Positions 56,318 to 63,944 of a stretch of 64,000 nt of DNA are shown here, piece by piece (the stretch's first letter is position 1; every line of letters starts with the position of its first letter). The notes beneath the pieces are model-generated. The model did no database searches, had not been told where the DNA came from, and saw nothing but the letters and a program-made list of their open reading frames with translations. The translations under genes were made by a program, and so were the position numbers. Source of the stretch: RSA9 sp036381195 (GTDB lineage: Bacteria; Gemmatimonadota; Gemmatimonadetes; Longimicrobiales; RSA9); the NCBI GenBank assembly GCA_036381195.1, contig DASVDH010000078.1:48634-112633 (forward strand), read 5' to 3'.

Positions 56318-58057
56318 ATGAGCCGATTCACCATCCTCGTCCTCTCGCTCGTGCTCGCAGCGTGCGGCGGGCGTGCGGCGGCGCCGGCCCTGGCGCCGCA
56401 GGCCGCCGGGCCGCTCCCGCCCACGCCGGCCGAGCCCGAGCCGATCGCGCCCGGACAGGCGCCGCCGCCCGGGCCGTACGCGCCCGGGTTCGATGCCGTG
56501 CACTACGACATCGCGCTCGCGCTGCCGGACACCGGGTCGCGCATCCGCGGGATCACGCGGGCCCGCATCGCGCTGGTCGAGCCGCGCGCGGACACGCTGC
56601 GGCTGGACCTGGTCGGGCTCGCCGTCGAGCGCGTCCGCGTGAACGGCCGCGACGCCGCACACCGCCACGAGGCCGGAAAGCTCCACGTGCCGGTGCCCGC
56701 GGGCGCAGCGGCCGGCGACACGATCACGGTCGAGGTCGCGTACGCCGGCCGGCCGGATGATGGACTGGTCATCGGCGCGAACGTGCACGGCCGGCCAACG
56801 GCGTTCGCAGACAACTGGCCGGACCGCGCGCGCTTCTGGTTCCCGTCCATCGACCACCCGAGCGACAAGGCGACGGCCGCGTTCGCGGTGAGCGCGCCGC
56901 AGCCGTGGGCGGTGATCGCGAACGGAGAGCGGCGCGACGACGTCGCCCTCGGGCCGCCGGCGCCGGCGGCGGTCTCCGGCGCGCGCCGCGCGGTCTGGCG
57001 CTGGGCGACGGACAGGCCCATCCCGACCTACACGATGGTGATCGGCGCGGCGGAGTTCGCCATCGGCCGCGCGGGCGATGCGTGCGCGCCGTCGGGCGAC
57101 GCCTGCATCGAGACGACGTGGTGGGTCTTCCCGCCCGACACCGCGCACGCCCGCCGCGTGTTCGGCCGCGCGGACGAGATGGTCGCGTTCTATGCGGAGC
57201 TGGTCGCGCCCTTCCCCTACGAGAAGCTGGCGCACGTGCAGTCCTCCACGCGCTACGGCGGGATGGAGAACGTGACCGCGATCTTCTACGACGAGCGCGC
57301 GATCGCGGCCGGCCGCGACATCGAGGGCACCGTGGCGCACGAGACCGCGCACCAGTGGTTCGGCGACGCCGTGACCGAGGCCGACTGGCACCACCTCTGG
57401 CTCTCCGAGGGCTTCGCCACGTACTTCGGCGCGCTGTTCTTCGAGCATGCGGATGGCGTCCAGCGCTTCCGCGAGATCATGGAGCGCAACCGGCGCGCGT
57501 ATCTGGCATCGGACGTGACGGGTCGCCCGATCGTGGATCCCGACGAGGACAACCTGTTCGAGCTGCTGAACGCGAACAACTACCAGAAGGGCGGCTGGGT
57601 GCTGCACATGCTGCGCGGGCTGCTGGGCGATTCGGCGTTCTTCGATGGCATCCGCCGCTACTACCGCGCGCACGAGCACGGCACCGCTCTGACCGAGGAC
57701 CTCATCCGCGCGATGCAGATGGCGTCCGGCCGCGAGCTGGACTGGTTCTTCGAGCAGTGGGTGTTCCGGCCGGGATACCCGCGGCTGCGCGTGGCGTGGG
57801 CGTGGGATGCGGGTGCCGGCGAAGCGGTGGTGGCGATCGAGCAGGTGCAGCCCGCGGCCTGGCCCACGTTCCGCATGCCGCTGGACGTGGAGCTGGTCAC
57901 GCCGTCGGGCACGGTGCGGCGGAGGATCGAGGTGGCCGAGCGGCGGGAGGTCGCGCGCATCGCGCTGGACGCGGCGCCGTCAGCCGTGCGCGTGGATCCG
58001 GACGGGTGGGTGCTCAAGGAGGTGGAGGTGGTGCAGGGCGCGGAGGACGCGCGCTGA
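56318..58057 (+). CDS. M1-family aminopeptidase lipoprotein
   Basis: 579 residues from the ATG at 56318, giving a lipoprotein signal (ILVLSLVLAAC). A Pro/Ala linker leads into the M1 N-terminal domain, then exopeptidase motif YGGMENVTA and catalytic zinc site HETAHQWFGD (His341, Glu342, His345) with the third ligand Glu364 in LSEGFATYF. QKGGWVLHMLR and WFFEQWVFRPGYP complete the M1 core. It lacks the long C-terminal domain of PepN and is a short, envelope-anchored enzyme that trims N-terminal residues. Two tandem terminators follow. Confidence 0.94.
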   Translation: MSRFTILVLSLVLAACGGRAAAPALAPQAAGPLPPTPAEPEPIAPGQAPPPGPYAPGFDAVHYDIALALPDTGSRIRGITRARIALVEPRADTLRLDLVGLAVERVRVNGRDAAHRHEAGKLHVPVPAGAAAGDTITVEVAYAGRPDDGLVIGANVHGRPTAFADNWPDRARFWFPSIDHPSDKATAAFAVSAPQPWAVIANGERRDDVALGPPAPAAVSGARRAVWRWATDRPIPTYTMVIGAAEFAIGRAGDACAPSGDACIETTWWVFPPDTAHARRVFGRADEMVAFYAELVAPFPYEKLAHVQSSTRYGGMENVTAIFYDERAIAAGRDIEGTVAHETAHQWFGDAVTEADWHHLWLSEGFATYFGALFFEHADGVQRFREIMERNRRAYLASDVTGRPIVDPDEDNLFELLNANNYQKGGWVLHMLRGLLGDSAFFDGIRRYYRAHEHGTALTEDLIRAMQMASGRELDWFFEQWVFRPGYPRLRVAWAWDAGAGEAVVAIEQVQPAAWPTFRMPLDVELVTPSGTVRRRIEVAERREVARIALDAAPSAVRVDPDGWVLKEVEVVQGAEDAR

Positions 58058-58203
58058 GCCCGGAGCTCCGGCGCGCCGCGGGCATCGGCCAGCCAGGGAC
58101 TCCTTGACTCCGGCGCCGGCGGCGGTGCAGGTTTGAACGTCGCTCTTGCGACGCCTGGTCGCTCGACCGGGACACAGCCGGAACGCTGACGGACGCGATG
58201 CTG

Positions 58204-58233
58204 CGCCCGCGCTTCGTGCGCGGGCGTTTTTTT
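58204..58233 (+). terminator. Intrinsic terminator 1
   Basis: Nine-base stem CGCCCGCGC / GCGCGGGCG with TTCGT loop and seven T residues, a textbook intrinsic terminator 147 bases after the M1 peptidase stop. Confidence 0.9.
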
Positions 58234-58264
58234 CACGACCGGCACACCAGCGGACGCGATGCCG

Positions 58265-58291
58265 CGCCCGCGCGTGGCGCGCGGGCGTTTT
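58265..58291 (+). terminator. Intrinsic terminator 2 (duplicate)
   Basis: Same nine-base stem with loop GTGGC and tail TTTTCTCTTTCTC. The flank CGGACGCGATGC is shared with terminator 1, 61 bases apart, so the pair arose by tandem duplication. Confidence 0.8.
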
Positions 58292-58340
58292 CTCTTTCTC
58301 ACGGGCATTCTCGACCCGGACCGGAGGGGAGGGCCCGCCC

Positions 58341-59882
58341 ATGCCCGAGCCGTCTGTGTCGGTCCATGTCTTCGCGGTCGCGCACGCGCTCGTCGCGCAG
58401 GCCAGCGAAGCGGCCGAGGTCGTTCCGTTCGACCGGATCGCCAAGCCGCTGGCGGCGGCGCTCGGCCTCTCGCTCGTGGTCGAGCGGGTGGTCGAGTTCC
58501 TCAAGAACCTGCTGGACATCCCGCTGGCGCAGCCCGCCGCGCCGAGCCTGGGGCGCAGGGCCGCCGAGAAGGCGCTCGAGCCGATCGACGAGCTGCTCGA
58601 GCGGCACCGCCGCGAGGAGCCGTGGGAGCGGCTCGAGGCGATGCTCGAGAAGCACGGCGGCGCGGAGGCGGTGCGCGCGCGCATCCGCGAGATCGAGGCC
58701 GACATCGAACGCGGCGGGCCGCAGGCCGCGCGCGCATCGCTCCAGGAGGAGCTGACGGAGCTGCGCGCGATCCTCGAGATCGGCCCCCAGAACATGGAGT
58801 GGGACGAGCGGGTTCCGCCCACGACGGTCCTCGTCCGGCCGGCCACGGACCCCGACCGCGGCGAAACCGTCCGCGCGTTCGTCCTGCAGCTCCTGGCGCT
58901 CGCCATCGGCATCATCGCGGCGCACGCCTGCAACCTGCGGCTGTTCGGGCACCTGCTCGGCGGCGCGCCGGATGCGATCCCCGCGGAGTGGGACGCGCTG
59001 CTGTCGGGGCTCTTCATCGGCGGCGGCAGCGCGCCGGTCCACGTGCTCATCCGGTTCGTGAGCCAGCGGAGGATCGACGTGTCCGCCGCGGAGGAGCGGC
59101 CCGCGGCGGCCGTGGCGCCGGCCCAACCGCCCGCGCCGCCGGCGCCGACGCGCATCGTCGTCGCCGCGGCGGGTCCGGCACTGCCGGCCGGCGGTGGGGC
59201 GGGCGGTGTGGCCGCCCCGCCCGTCGCCGCGCCGGCCACGGCCGAGTGGGTGGACATCCCGTACGACGGCGGCGTGGACGTGATGCTGCTCGAGTCGGTG
59301 CATCGGCGGCGCCGCAACCCGGACACGATCGTGTACCACCACACGGCCATGCACAGCCGCAGCACGTTCCAGGACGTGGTGAACGTCATCAAGGCCCGCG
59401 AGACGAACGGCCGCAAGTGGCTCACGGGCTACAACTGCGTGGTGCTGGCCGACGGCTCCGTGCACGCCTTCTGCCGCTGGGACCGCTACGGCAACCACGC
59501 CGCGGGCTGGAACGCGCGCTCGCTCGGCATCGCGTTCAACGGCAACTTCGAGGGCAGCGCGGCGGACCGCTGGGGCAACCCGGACGGCCGCTATGGCGCG
59601 CTACGCCCGACGCAGGCGCAGCTCCGGGCCGGGGCACGCGTGATCGCGCTCTGGTGCCACCTCTACGGCATCCCGGCGGAGTTCCATGACCGGGTCGGCC
59701 CCGGCTTCGCGGGCGGCATCATCCCCCACAAGGCGGTCGCGCAGAAGTCCTGCCCGGGGAGCAGCTTCCCGTACGACGAGCTGCGCGAGCTCGTCACGTT
59801 CTACGTGGACGCCTGGGGCCGCTCGGCGGAAGCGCAGGCCCGCATCGCCGAGTTCAGGCTGAAGCCATACCTCTTCGTCTGA
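58341..59882 (+). CDS. Membrane-anchored PGRP/amidase_2 domain protein
   Basis: 513 residues from the ATG at 58341 (GGAGGGGAGG upstream). A hydrophobic helix (LGLSLVVERVVEFLKNLL) precedes a coiled coil (about 75-150) and two more membrane helices (FVLQLLALAIGIIAAHACNL; LLSGLFIGGGSAPVHVLI). A Pro/Ala linker (about 255-305) then leads to an amidase_2/PGRP domain. That domain has zinc-site residues in IVYHHTAM, GIIPHKAV and KSCPGSSFP, with GIAFNGNFEG between. It should cleave the lactyl-amide bond of peptidoglycan. The membrane module recurs alone in the next gene. The fusion is unlike ordinary autolysins, which are soluble. Confidence 0.8.
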   Translation: MPEPSVSVHVFAVAHALVAQASEAAEVVPFDRIAKPLAAALGLSLVVERVVEFLKNLLDIPLAQPAAPSLGRRAAEKALEPIDELLERHRREEPWERLEAMLEKHGGAEAVRARIREIEADIERGGPQAARASLQEELTELRAILEIGPQNMEWDERVPPTTVLVRPATDPDRGETVRAFVLQLLALAIGIIAAHACNLRLFGHLLGGAPDAIPAEWDALLSGLFIGGGSAPVHVLIRFVSQRRIDVSAAEERPAAAVAPAQPPAPPAPTRIVVAAAGPALPAGGGAGGVAAPPVAAPATAEWVDIPYDGGVDVMLLESVHRRRRNPDTIVYHHTAMHSRSTFQDVVNVIKARETNGRKWLTGYNCVVLADGSVHAFCRWDRYGNHAAGWNARSLGIAFNGNFEGSAADRWGNPDGRYGALRPTQAQLRAGARVIALWCHLYGIPAEFHDRVGPGFAGGIIPHKAVAQKSCPGSSFPYDELRELVTFYVDAWGRSAEAQARIAEFRLKPYLFV

Positions 59883-59892
59883 GGAGCGCCGT

Positions 59893-60489
59893 ATGCAGAC
59901 GGGTATGGGATCCGCACTCTCCGAGGTCACGGTCGTCTTCGCGATCGCGCTCGCCTTCGCCCTGCTCATCGAGCGGCTGCTCGAGGTCCTCAAGACCGCG
60001 TACGACCTGCTCGACAGCCGCTACGACTGGCACCGCTTCTGGACGCGGCGGACCGAGCACATGCGCGACTTCCTCGAGCGGCGCCTGCGCCTCTCCCAAC
60101 ACCTCTCGCCGCAGGCGCAGGCGGCGGCGCTGGCGCGCTTCAGCGAGATGCTGCTGGGCACCGCTCCAGGCGCTGTCGCGTCGCTCCCCATCCTGTCCGG
60201 CGACCTCGTGCGCGCGGCAGGCATCCGGCTGGCGGCCAGGGTCATCGGGATGGCGGCGGGCGTGGCGCTCGCGCTCCGGTTCGGGATCGACCTGCTCGCG
60301 CTGAGCGGACTGGTCGTGGACGAGGCGCGGAACGCGCCGGCGCCGACCACGCTCGGCATGGTCGTGACGGGGATCGCCATCGGCCTGGGCTCCGCGCCCG
60401 TGCACAAGATCATCACGACGCTCGAGAACCGGCGCGCGCGGCGGGACGCCGGGGCCGCGCGGCCGGGCCAGGAGGGTGCCAATGCCTAG
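59893..60489 (+). CDS. Membrane protein sharing the amidase's membrane module
   Basis: 198 residues; GAGGAGC precedes the ATG. Helix one (FAIALAFALLIERLLEVLKT), a basic amphipathic stretch (RRTEHMRDFLERRLRLSQHL), helix two (RVIGMAAGVALALRFGIDLL) and helix three (LGMVVTGIAIGLGSAPVHKI), ending ITTLENRRARR. The IERLLEVLK and GxGSAPVHxxI blocks match the amidase gene upstream, so the two proteins share a common module. Size and three helices recall holins or membrane scaffolds. The next gene starts inside its last codons (8-base overlap). Confidence 0.75.
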   Translation: MQTGMGSALSEVTVVFAIALAFALLIERLLEVLKTAYDLLDSRYDWHRFWTRRTEHMRDFLERRLRLSQHLSPQAQAAALARFSEMLLGTAPGAVASLPILSGDLVRAAGIRLAARVIGMAAGVALALRFGIDLLALSGLVVDEARNAPAPTTLGMVVTGIAIGLGSAPVHKIITTLENRRARRDAGAARPGQEGANA

Positions 60490-60910
60490 CCTGTCGCTGG
60501 ACCTGACCATCGCGCTCGCGCTCGTGCTCATCGCGGTCGTGACGTTCCTGGCCAACCGGATCGGCGTGCTGCCGCGGAAGAGCATCCCGGTGTTCGTCGG
60601 CGCGCTCGGCGCCGTGTTCGGCCTGCTGATCTGGCGGACGCGGCGGGCGGACGCGCTCGAGGCGCGGCTGCGCGAGCTGGAGGAGGCGGCCAGGGCGAAG
60701 GAGAAGGAGCTCGAGGAGGCGCGCAAGCGGCGCGACATCGCCGAGCAGGAGCTGAACGCCGCCCTCGCCCGCCTGGGGCAGCAGAAGGATTTCTACGCGC
60801 GCGAGATCCTGCGGCTGCGCGCGGCGGACGAGGCCGAGCGGCAGCGCATCGCCGGGCTCTCCACGCTCGAGGTGTTCGAGGAGTACGCCCGCAGCCGCGC
60901 GAGGCCCTGA
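60482..60910 (+). CDS. Single-span/coiled-coil membrane protein
   Basis: 142 residues from the ATG at 60482, six bases after GGAGG. Two hydrophobic segments (DLTIALALVLIAVVTFL; VFVGALGAVFGLLIW) are followed by a long charged coiled coil (ELEEAARAKEKELEEARKRR) that probably extends into the cytoplasm or periplasm, and a C-terminal helix. No known family, but the size and layout resemble i-spanin-type lysis proteins or scaffolding partners. It is translationally coupled to the preceding gene. Confidence 0.7.
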   Translation: MPSLSLDLTIALALVLIAVVTFLANRIGVLPRKSIPVFVGALGAVFGLLIWRTRRADALEARLRELEEAARAKEKELEEARKRRDIAEQELNAALARLGQQKDFYAREILRLRAADEAERQRIAGLSTLEVFEEYARSRARP

Positions 60911-60981
60911 GGGCCGACGCAGCCCGACCTGCTGTACGTCTTCATCGAGCTTTCCCTGGAGCGCGAGACGAGGAGGAGACC

Positions 60982-61539
60982 GTGACCTCCGACCGCACAC
61001 GGCTGGCGCTGGCCGCCGCGCTGCTGATGGCCACGCTCGCGGCGCCCGGCGCCGCGAGCGCACAGGAGGTGCGCGCCGCGGAGCCCCGCGAGGCGACCAT
61101 CCTGAAGAAGAACGACGACGGCTCCTACGTCGTGCTGATCGACGGCGACACGCTGCTCGCGATCACGCGCGCCATGGCCGCGGAGGACCTGAACCGGCGG
61201 CGCGAGGTGCAGCTCCTGCGGGCCGATGTCGCCCTCAAGGACTCGCTGATCGCATCCTACGAGCGGACGATCGGATCCTTCGCCACCTTCCGCCAGCGGG
61301 ACGCCGAGTACGTGAAGGCGCTCGAGGAGCAGCTCGCGCGCTACCGCGAGCTCTACGAGACGGCCAGACAGCTGCGCGACCGCGAGCGCTGGTTCGCGCT
61401 CGAGGGCGGGCTCGGCGCCACGGGGGACACCAGGCCGGCCCTCCTCGCGGGCGTGGGCGTCCGCGCGGTCCGCGCCTGGGCCTTCCTCCAGGAGGAGAAC
61501 GCGGGCTGGTTCATCGGGCTGAACGTGCCGGTGTTCTGA
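60982..61539 (+). CDS. Secreted coiled-coil protein with beta-rich end
   Basis: 185 residues from GTG at 60982 (GAGGAGGAG upstream). The signal peptide LAAALLMATLAAPGAASAQ is followed by ILKKNDDGSYVVLIDGDTLLAI. A heptad-rich helix comes next (VALKDSLIASYERTIGSF, VKALEEQLARYRELYETARQ), then a Gly-rich hydrophobic end (FALEGGLGATGDTRPALLAG, FIGLNVPVF), which could be a short barrel strand or membrane insertion. It is the last gene of the cassette. Not recognised. Confidence 0.65.
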   Translation: MTSDRTRLALAAALLMATLAAPGAASAQEVRAAEPREATILKKNDDGSYVVLIDGDTLLAITRAMAAEDLNRRREVQLLRADVALKDSLIASYERTIGSFATFRQRDAEYVKALEEQLARYRELYETARQLRDRERWFALEGGLGATGDTRPALLAGVGVRAVRAWAFLQEENAGWFIGLNVPVF

Positions 61540-61856
61540 GCGCGGGCCGGTGTCCTGAGGGGCTCTGACCGCTGCCTGCTGCTCGCAGGCGCAGCCGGCG
61601 CGTTCGTCGCAGCGCTCCTGGCCGGCGCGCTCTCCGACCTGATCGGGCGTGTCCGGGAACGTGTCGGTGAAGGCCAGGCACCCGCGCCCCCGGCGGGGTG
61701 TACCCGTCGGGGGCGCGGCGGCGCGCCGGGATCGCCTCGATCGCGTGCTCGAGGTCGGCCCTGGTGGGGACGCTCGGCCCCGGTGGGATGCCCGGGGGCC
61801 GGGCCCCGCCGCGGCGCCGCGACGAGCACCGGGACCCCGAGCAGCGCCGACAAAGG
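61540..61856. other. Intergenic stretch, no gene seen
   Basis: 317 bases between the coiled-coil gene and xthA. Composition is GC-rich with several short inverted repeats (near CGCCCCCGGCGGGG), but there is no clear terminator with a T tract and no recognisable promoter. Confidence 0.4.
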
Positions 61857-62600
61857 ATGAAGATCGCCACCTGGAACGTGAACGGGATCCGCGCCCGCGC
61901 GGCGCAGGTCCGCGAGTGGATCGAGCGGGAGCGGCCGGACATCGTGTGCCTCCAGGAGCTGAAGGCCGAGGCCGCGCAGGTCCCGCCGGAGTGCGTCAGC
62001 GACGACTACCACGCCTACTGGCACGGGCTGAAGGCGTACTCGGGCGTGTCGCTCCTGGTCCGCAAGGACCTGATCGCCGGCGAGCCCGCCTTCAGCCACC
62101 CGCCCTTCGACATGGAGTCGCGCATCGTCCAGGTGGAGCTCGGCGACCTGATCATCGCCTCCGTGTACGTGCCGAACGGCGGAAAGGACTACGCCGCGAA
62201 GCTCGCGTTCGTGCGCGCGATGACGGACTGGGCGGCGCGGCTGCACGCCGAGGGGCGCCGGCTCATCCTCTGCGGCGACATGAATATCGCGCGCACGGAG
62301 ATGGATGTGCACCCCAAGGAGCGCAAGCCGGACGCGATCGGCCAGCGCCCGGAGGAGCGCGCGCTCTTCGAGGCGCTGCTCGCCGACCGGCTCGTGGACA
62401 CCACGCGCGCCCTCCACCCGGACGACGCGAACCTCTTCACGTGGTGGGCGCCGTGGCGCAACCTGCGCGCCCGCAACATCGGCTGGCGCATTGATTACGT
62501 GCTCGCCTCGCCCGCGGTCGCCGAGCGCGCGTCGGCGTGCGTGGTGCAGGCGGACGTCGGGACCAGCGACCACGCGCCGGTGGTGTTGATGACGACGTAG
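61857..62600 (+). CDS. xthA: Exodeoxyribonuclease III
   Basis: 247 residues. Endonuclease/exonuclease/phosphatase fold: MKIATWNVNGIRAR, VCLQELKAE (metal Glu), YSGVSLLVRKD, ILCGDMNIA (Asp and Asn of the active site), IGWRIDYVLAS and GTSDHAPVV (catalytic Asp/His). It cuts DNA at abasic sites and removes 3' blocks. The ATG at 61857 follows AAAGG closely. The stop codon falls in the first unit of a 19-base tandem repeat. Confidence 0.95.
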   Translation: MKIATWNVNGIRARAAQVREWIERERPDIVCLQELKAEAAQVPPECVSDDYHAYWHGLKAYSGVSLLVRKDLIAGEPAFSHPPFDMESRIVQVELGDLIIASVYVPNGGKDYAAKLAFVRAMTDWAARLHAEGRRLILCGDMNIARTEMDVHPKERKPDAIGQRPEERALFEALLADRLVDTTRALHPDDANLFTWWAPWRNLRARNIGWRIDYVLASPAVAERASACVVQADVGTSDHAPVVLMTT

Positions 62601-62685
62601 ACGGCCGAGGACGACGTAAACGGCCGAGGGCGACGTAGACGCTCGAGGACAACGTAGACGGCCAAGGACAACGTAGACGGCCGAG
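62591..62685. repeat. Five 19-bp tandem repeats at the end of xthA
   Basis: Five adjacent 19-base units of GACGACGTAGACGGCCGAG, differing at one to three positions each. The first contains the xthA stop TAG. The array is followed by the VOC gene leader. Confidence 0.85.
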
Positions 62686-62812
62686 GACCGCGCCAACCGC
62701 TGCGGCTCGGTCGGTGCATGTCACTTACGAGGGCCGCAGCTACAGCTCGCGGGCGGTCGGCGGGCCCGGCGCCTCCGGCCCCGGCGACACCCCGATCACG
62801 GAGGCACGGCCC

Positions 62813-63226
62813 ATGGCCGGCTCGTTCGGCTCCGCCGCCCCGATCTTCCGCGTGACGGACCTCGAGGCAAGCCTCGCGTACTACACGGAGAAGCTCGGCT
62901 TCGCGCACGACTGGGGCGAGCGCGGGATCGCATCGGTCTCGCGCGGCGACTGCACGATCCTCCTCACCGAGTGGGTGCAGGGGCAGCGCGGGAGCTGGGT
63001 GTGGATCGGCGTCGAGGACGCGGGCGCGCTCCACGAGGAGCTCGTCGCACGAGGCGCCAGGATCCGCATCCCGCCGACGAATTACCGATGGGCGTTCGAG
63101 ATGCAGGTCGAGGACCTGGACGGCAATGTGCTCCGCCTCGCCTCGGGAACCAGGGAGGGCGTGCCCTACGGCGACTTCCTCGACGCCGCCGGCACGCTCT
63201 GGCCCGCGGACATCGCGAACGCGTGA
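62813..63226 (+). CDS. VOC (glyoxalase/bleomycin resistance-like) protein
   Basis: 137 residues from the ATG at 62813 (GGAGG upstream). VOC pattern: IFRVTDLEASLAYYTEKLGF, then ILLTEWVQGQRGSWVWIGV, a second half-module with EDAGALHEELVARG and FEMQVEDLDGNVLRLA. Possible metal ligands are few, so it may be a binding protein or a divergent glyoxalase/dioxygenase. Stand-alone gene between two repeat arrays. Confidence 0.85.
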   Translation: MAGSFGSAAPIFRVTDLEASLAYYTEKLGFAHDWGERGIASVSRGDCTILLTEWVQGQRGSWVWIGVEDAGALHEELVARGARIRIPPTNYRWAFEMQVEDLDGNVLRLASGTREGVPYGDFLDAAGTLWPADIANA

Positions 63227-63315
63227 GCGAACGCTCGTGCCGCGCGCTGGAACGAAGGTGACGGCCCCGGGCCGCCCCCGCGTGCGGCAACTGGCCGGGC
63301 GGCTGCGTCTGCGGC

Positions 63316-63521
63316 GGTTTCCGAGCGTTCGGTGAACGGGTGGTTTCCGAGCGTTCGGTGGAGCAGCGGTTTGCGCGTTCAGTGAAGCGGTGGCTTCCAC
63401 GCGTTCGGTGGAGCGGTGGTCTCCGCGCGCTCAGTGGGGCAGCCGTTCGCGCGCGTTCGGTGGAGTGGCAGTTTGCGCGCGTTCGGCGAAGCGGTAGTTT
63501 TTGCGCGTTCAGCGAGATGGT
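63316..63521. repeat. Eight 26-bp tandem repeats
   Basis: Eight units (seven of 26 bases, the third of 24) of a consensus like GGTTTCCGCGCGTTCGGTGGAGCGGT. The central CGTTC(G/A)G(T/C)G is best kept. Units grow more divergent to the right. No spacer alternation of the CRISPR kind. Confidence 0.85.
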
Positions 63522-63536
63522 ACAAGGTTGTACCAT
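63517..63536. promoter_or_regulatory. 20-bp perfect palindrome, possible operator
   Basis: ATGGTACAA-GG-TTGTACCAT, a perfect nine-base inverted repeat with a two-base centre, starting inside the last 26-bp unit. Its AT content stands out from its surroundings. It could bind a dimeric regulator of the gene at 63945, but it is 400 bases away. Confidence 0.4.
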
Positions 63537-63944
63537 CCGGCCCGTGCGGAAACATGGCCATCGGCGGGCCGGCGGGGGCCGATCGGCCAGCCATGGGCGG
63601 CTGCCCGGCGGGCTACCGGCGGTCGACCAGCGAGCCACCGCCGGCCAAGCGGGGGCCGCCACCCGAGCGGCGGACGGCGAGCAGTCGACCGGCCGGTCAC
63701 CGGCGCCCGGCCGGCGACCCACTGGCTCGTGCCTGCAACGTCCCCCCGGGGAGTGCGCCGAGGCCCGAGGATCCGCCGCCCACCCTCGCCGGACCCCTCG
63801 CGGCCCGCGGCCGCCCCCGGCGCCTCCTCCCAAACCCACCCAAAACCCGGCGACCGCCCGCCCCCCGCGCGGGTATGCATGCTTGACGGCCGCTGCGGCG
63901 GCCGGCATCCTGGACCCGTTCACCCGCGGAAGGAAGGCGGTTCG
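63537..63944. other. Intergenic stretch, no gene seen
   Basis: 408 bases of Pro/Arg-type GC-rich DNA between the palindrome and the next start. No clear promoter; CCCCGGGGAG and other short palindromes are frequent. Confidence 0.35.

Noticed and set aside
58341..61539. Ordinary prophage
   Set aside because: No integrase, capsid, tail or terminase genes and no attachment repeats are seen; only lysis-like functions occur.
61600..61850. Possible protein on the minus strand (PTRADLEHAIEAIPARR)
   Set aside because: The short protein-like stretch is embedded in Arg/Gly/Pro noise, with no start or ribosome site and no recognised family.
62591..63521. CRISPR arrays
   Set aside because: Both arrays are head-to-tail repeats without unique spacers, and no cas genes are present.
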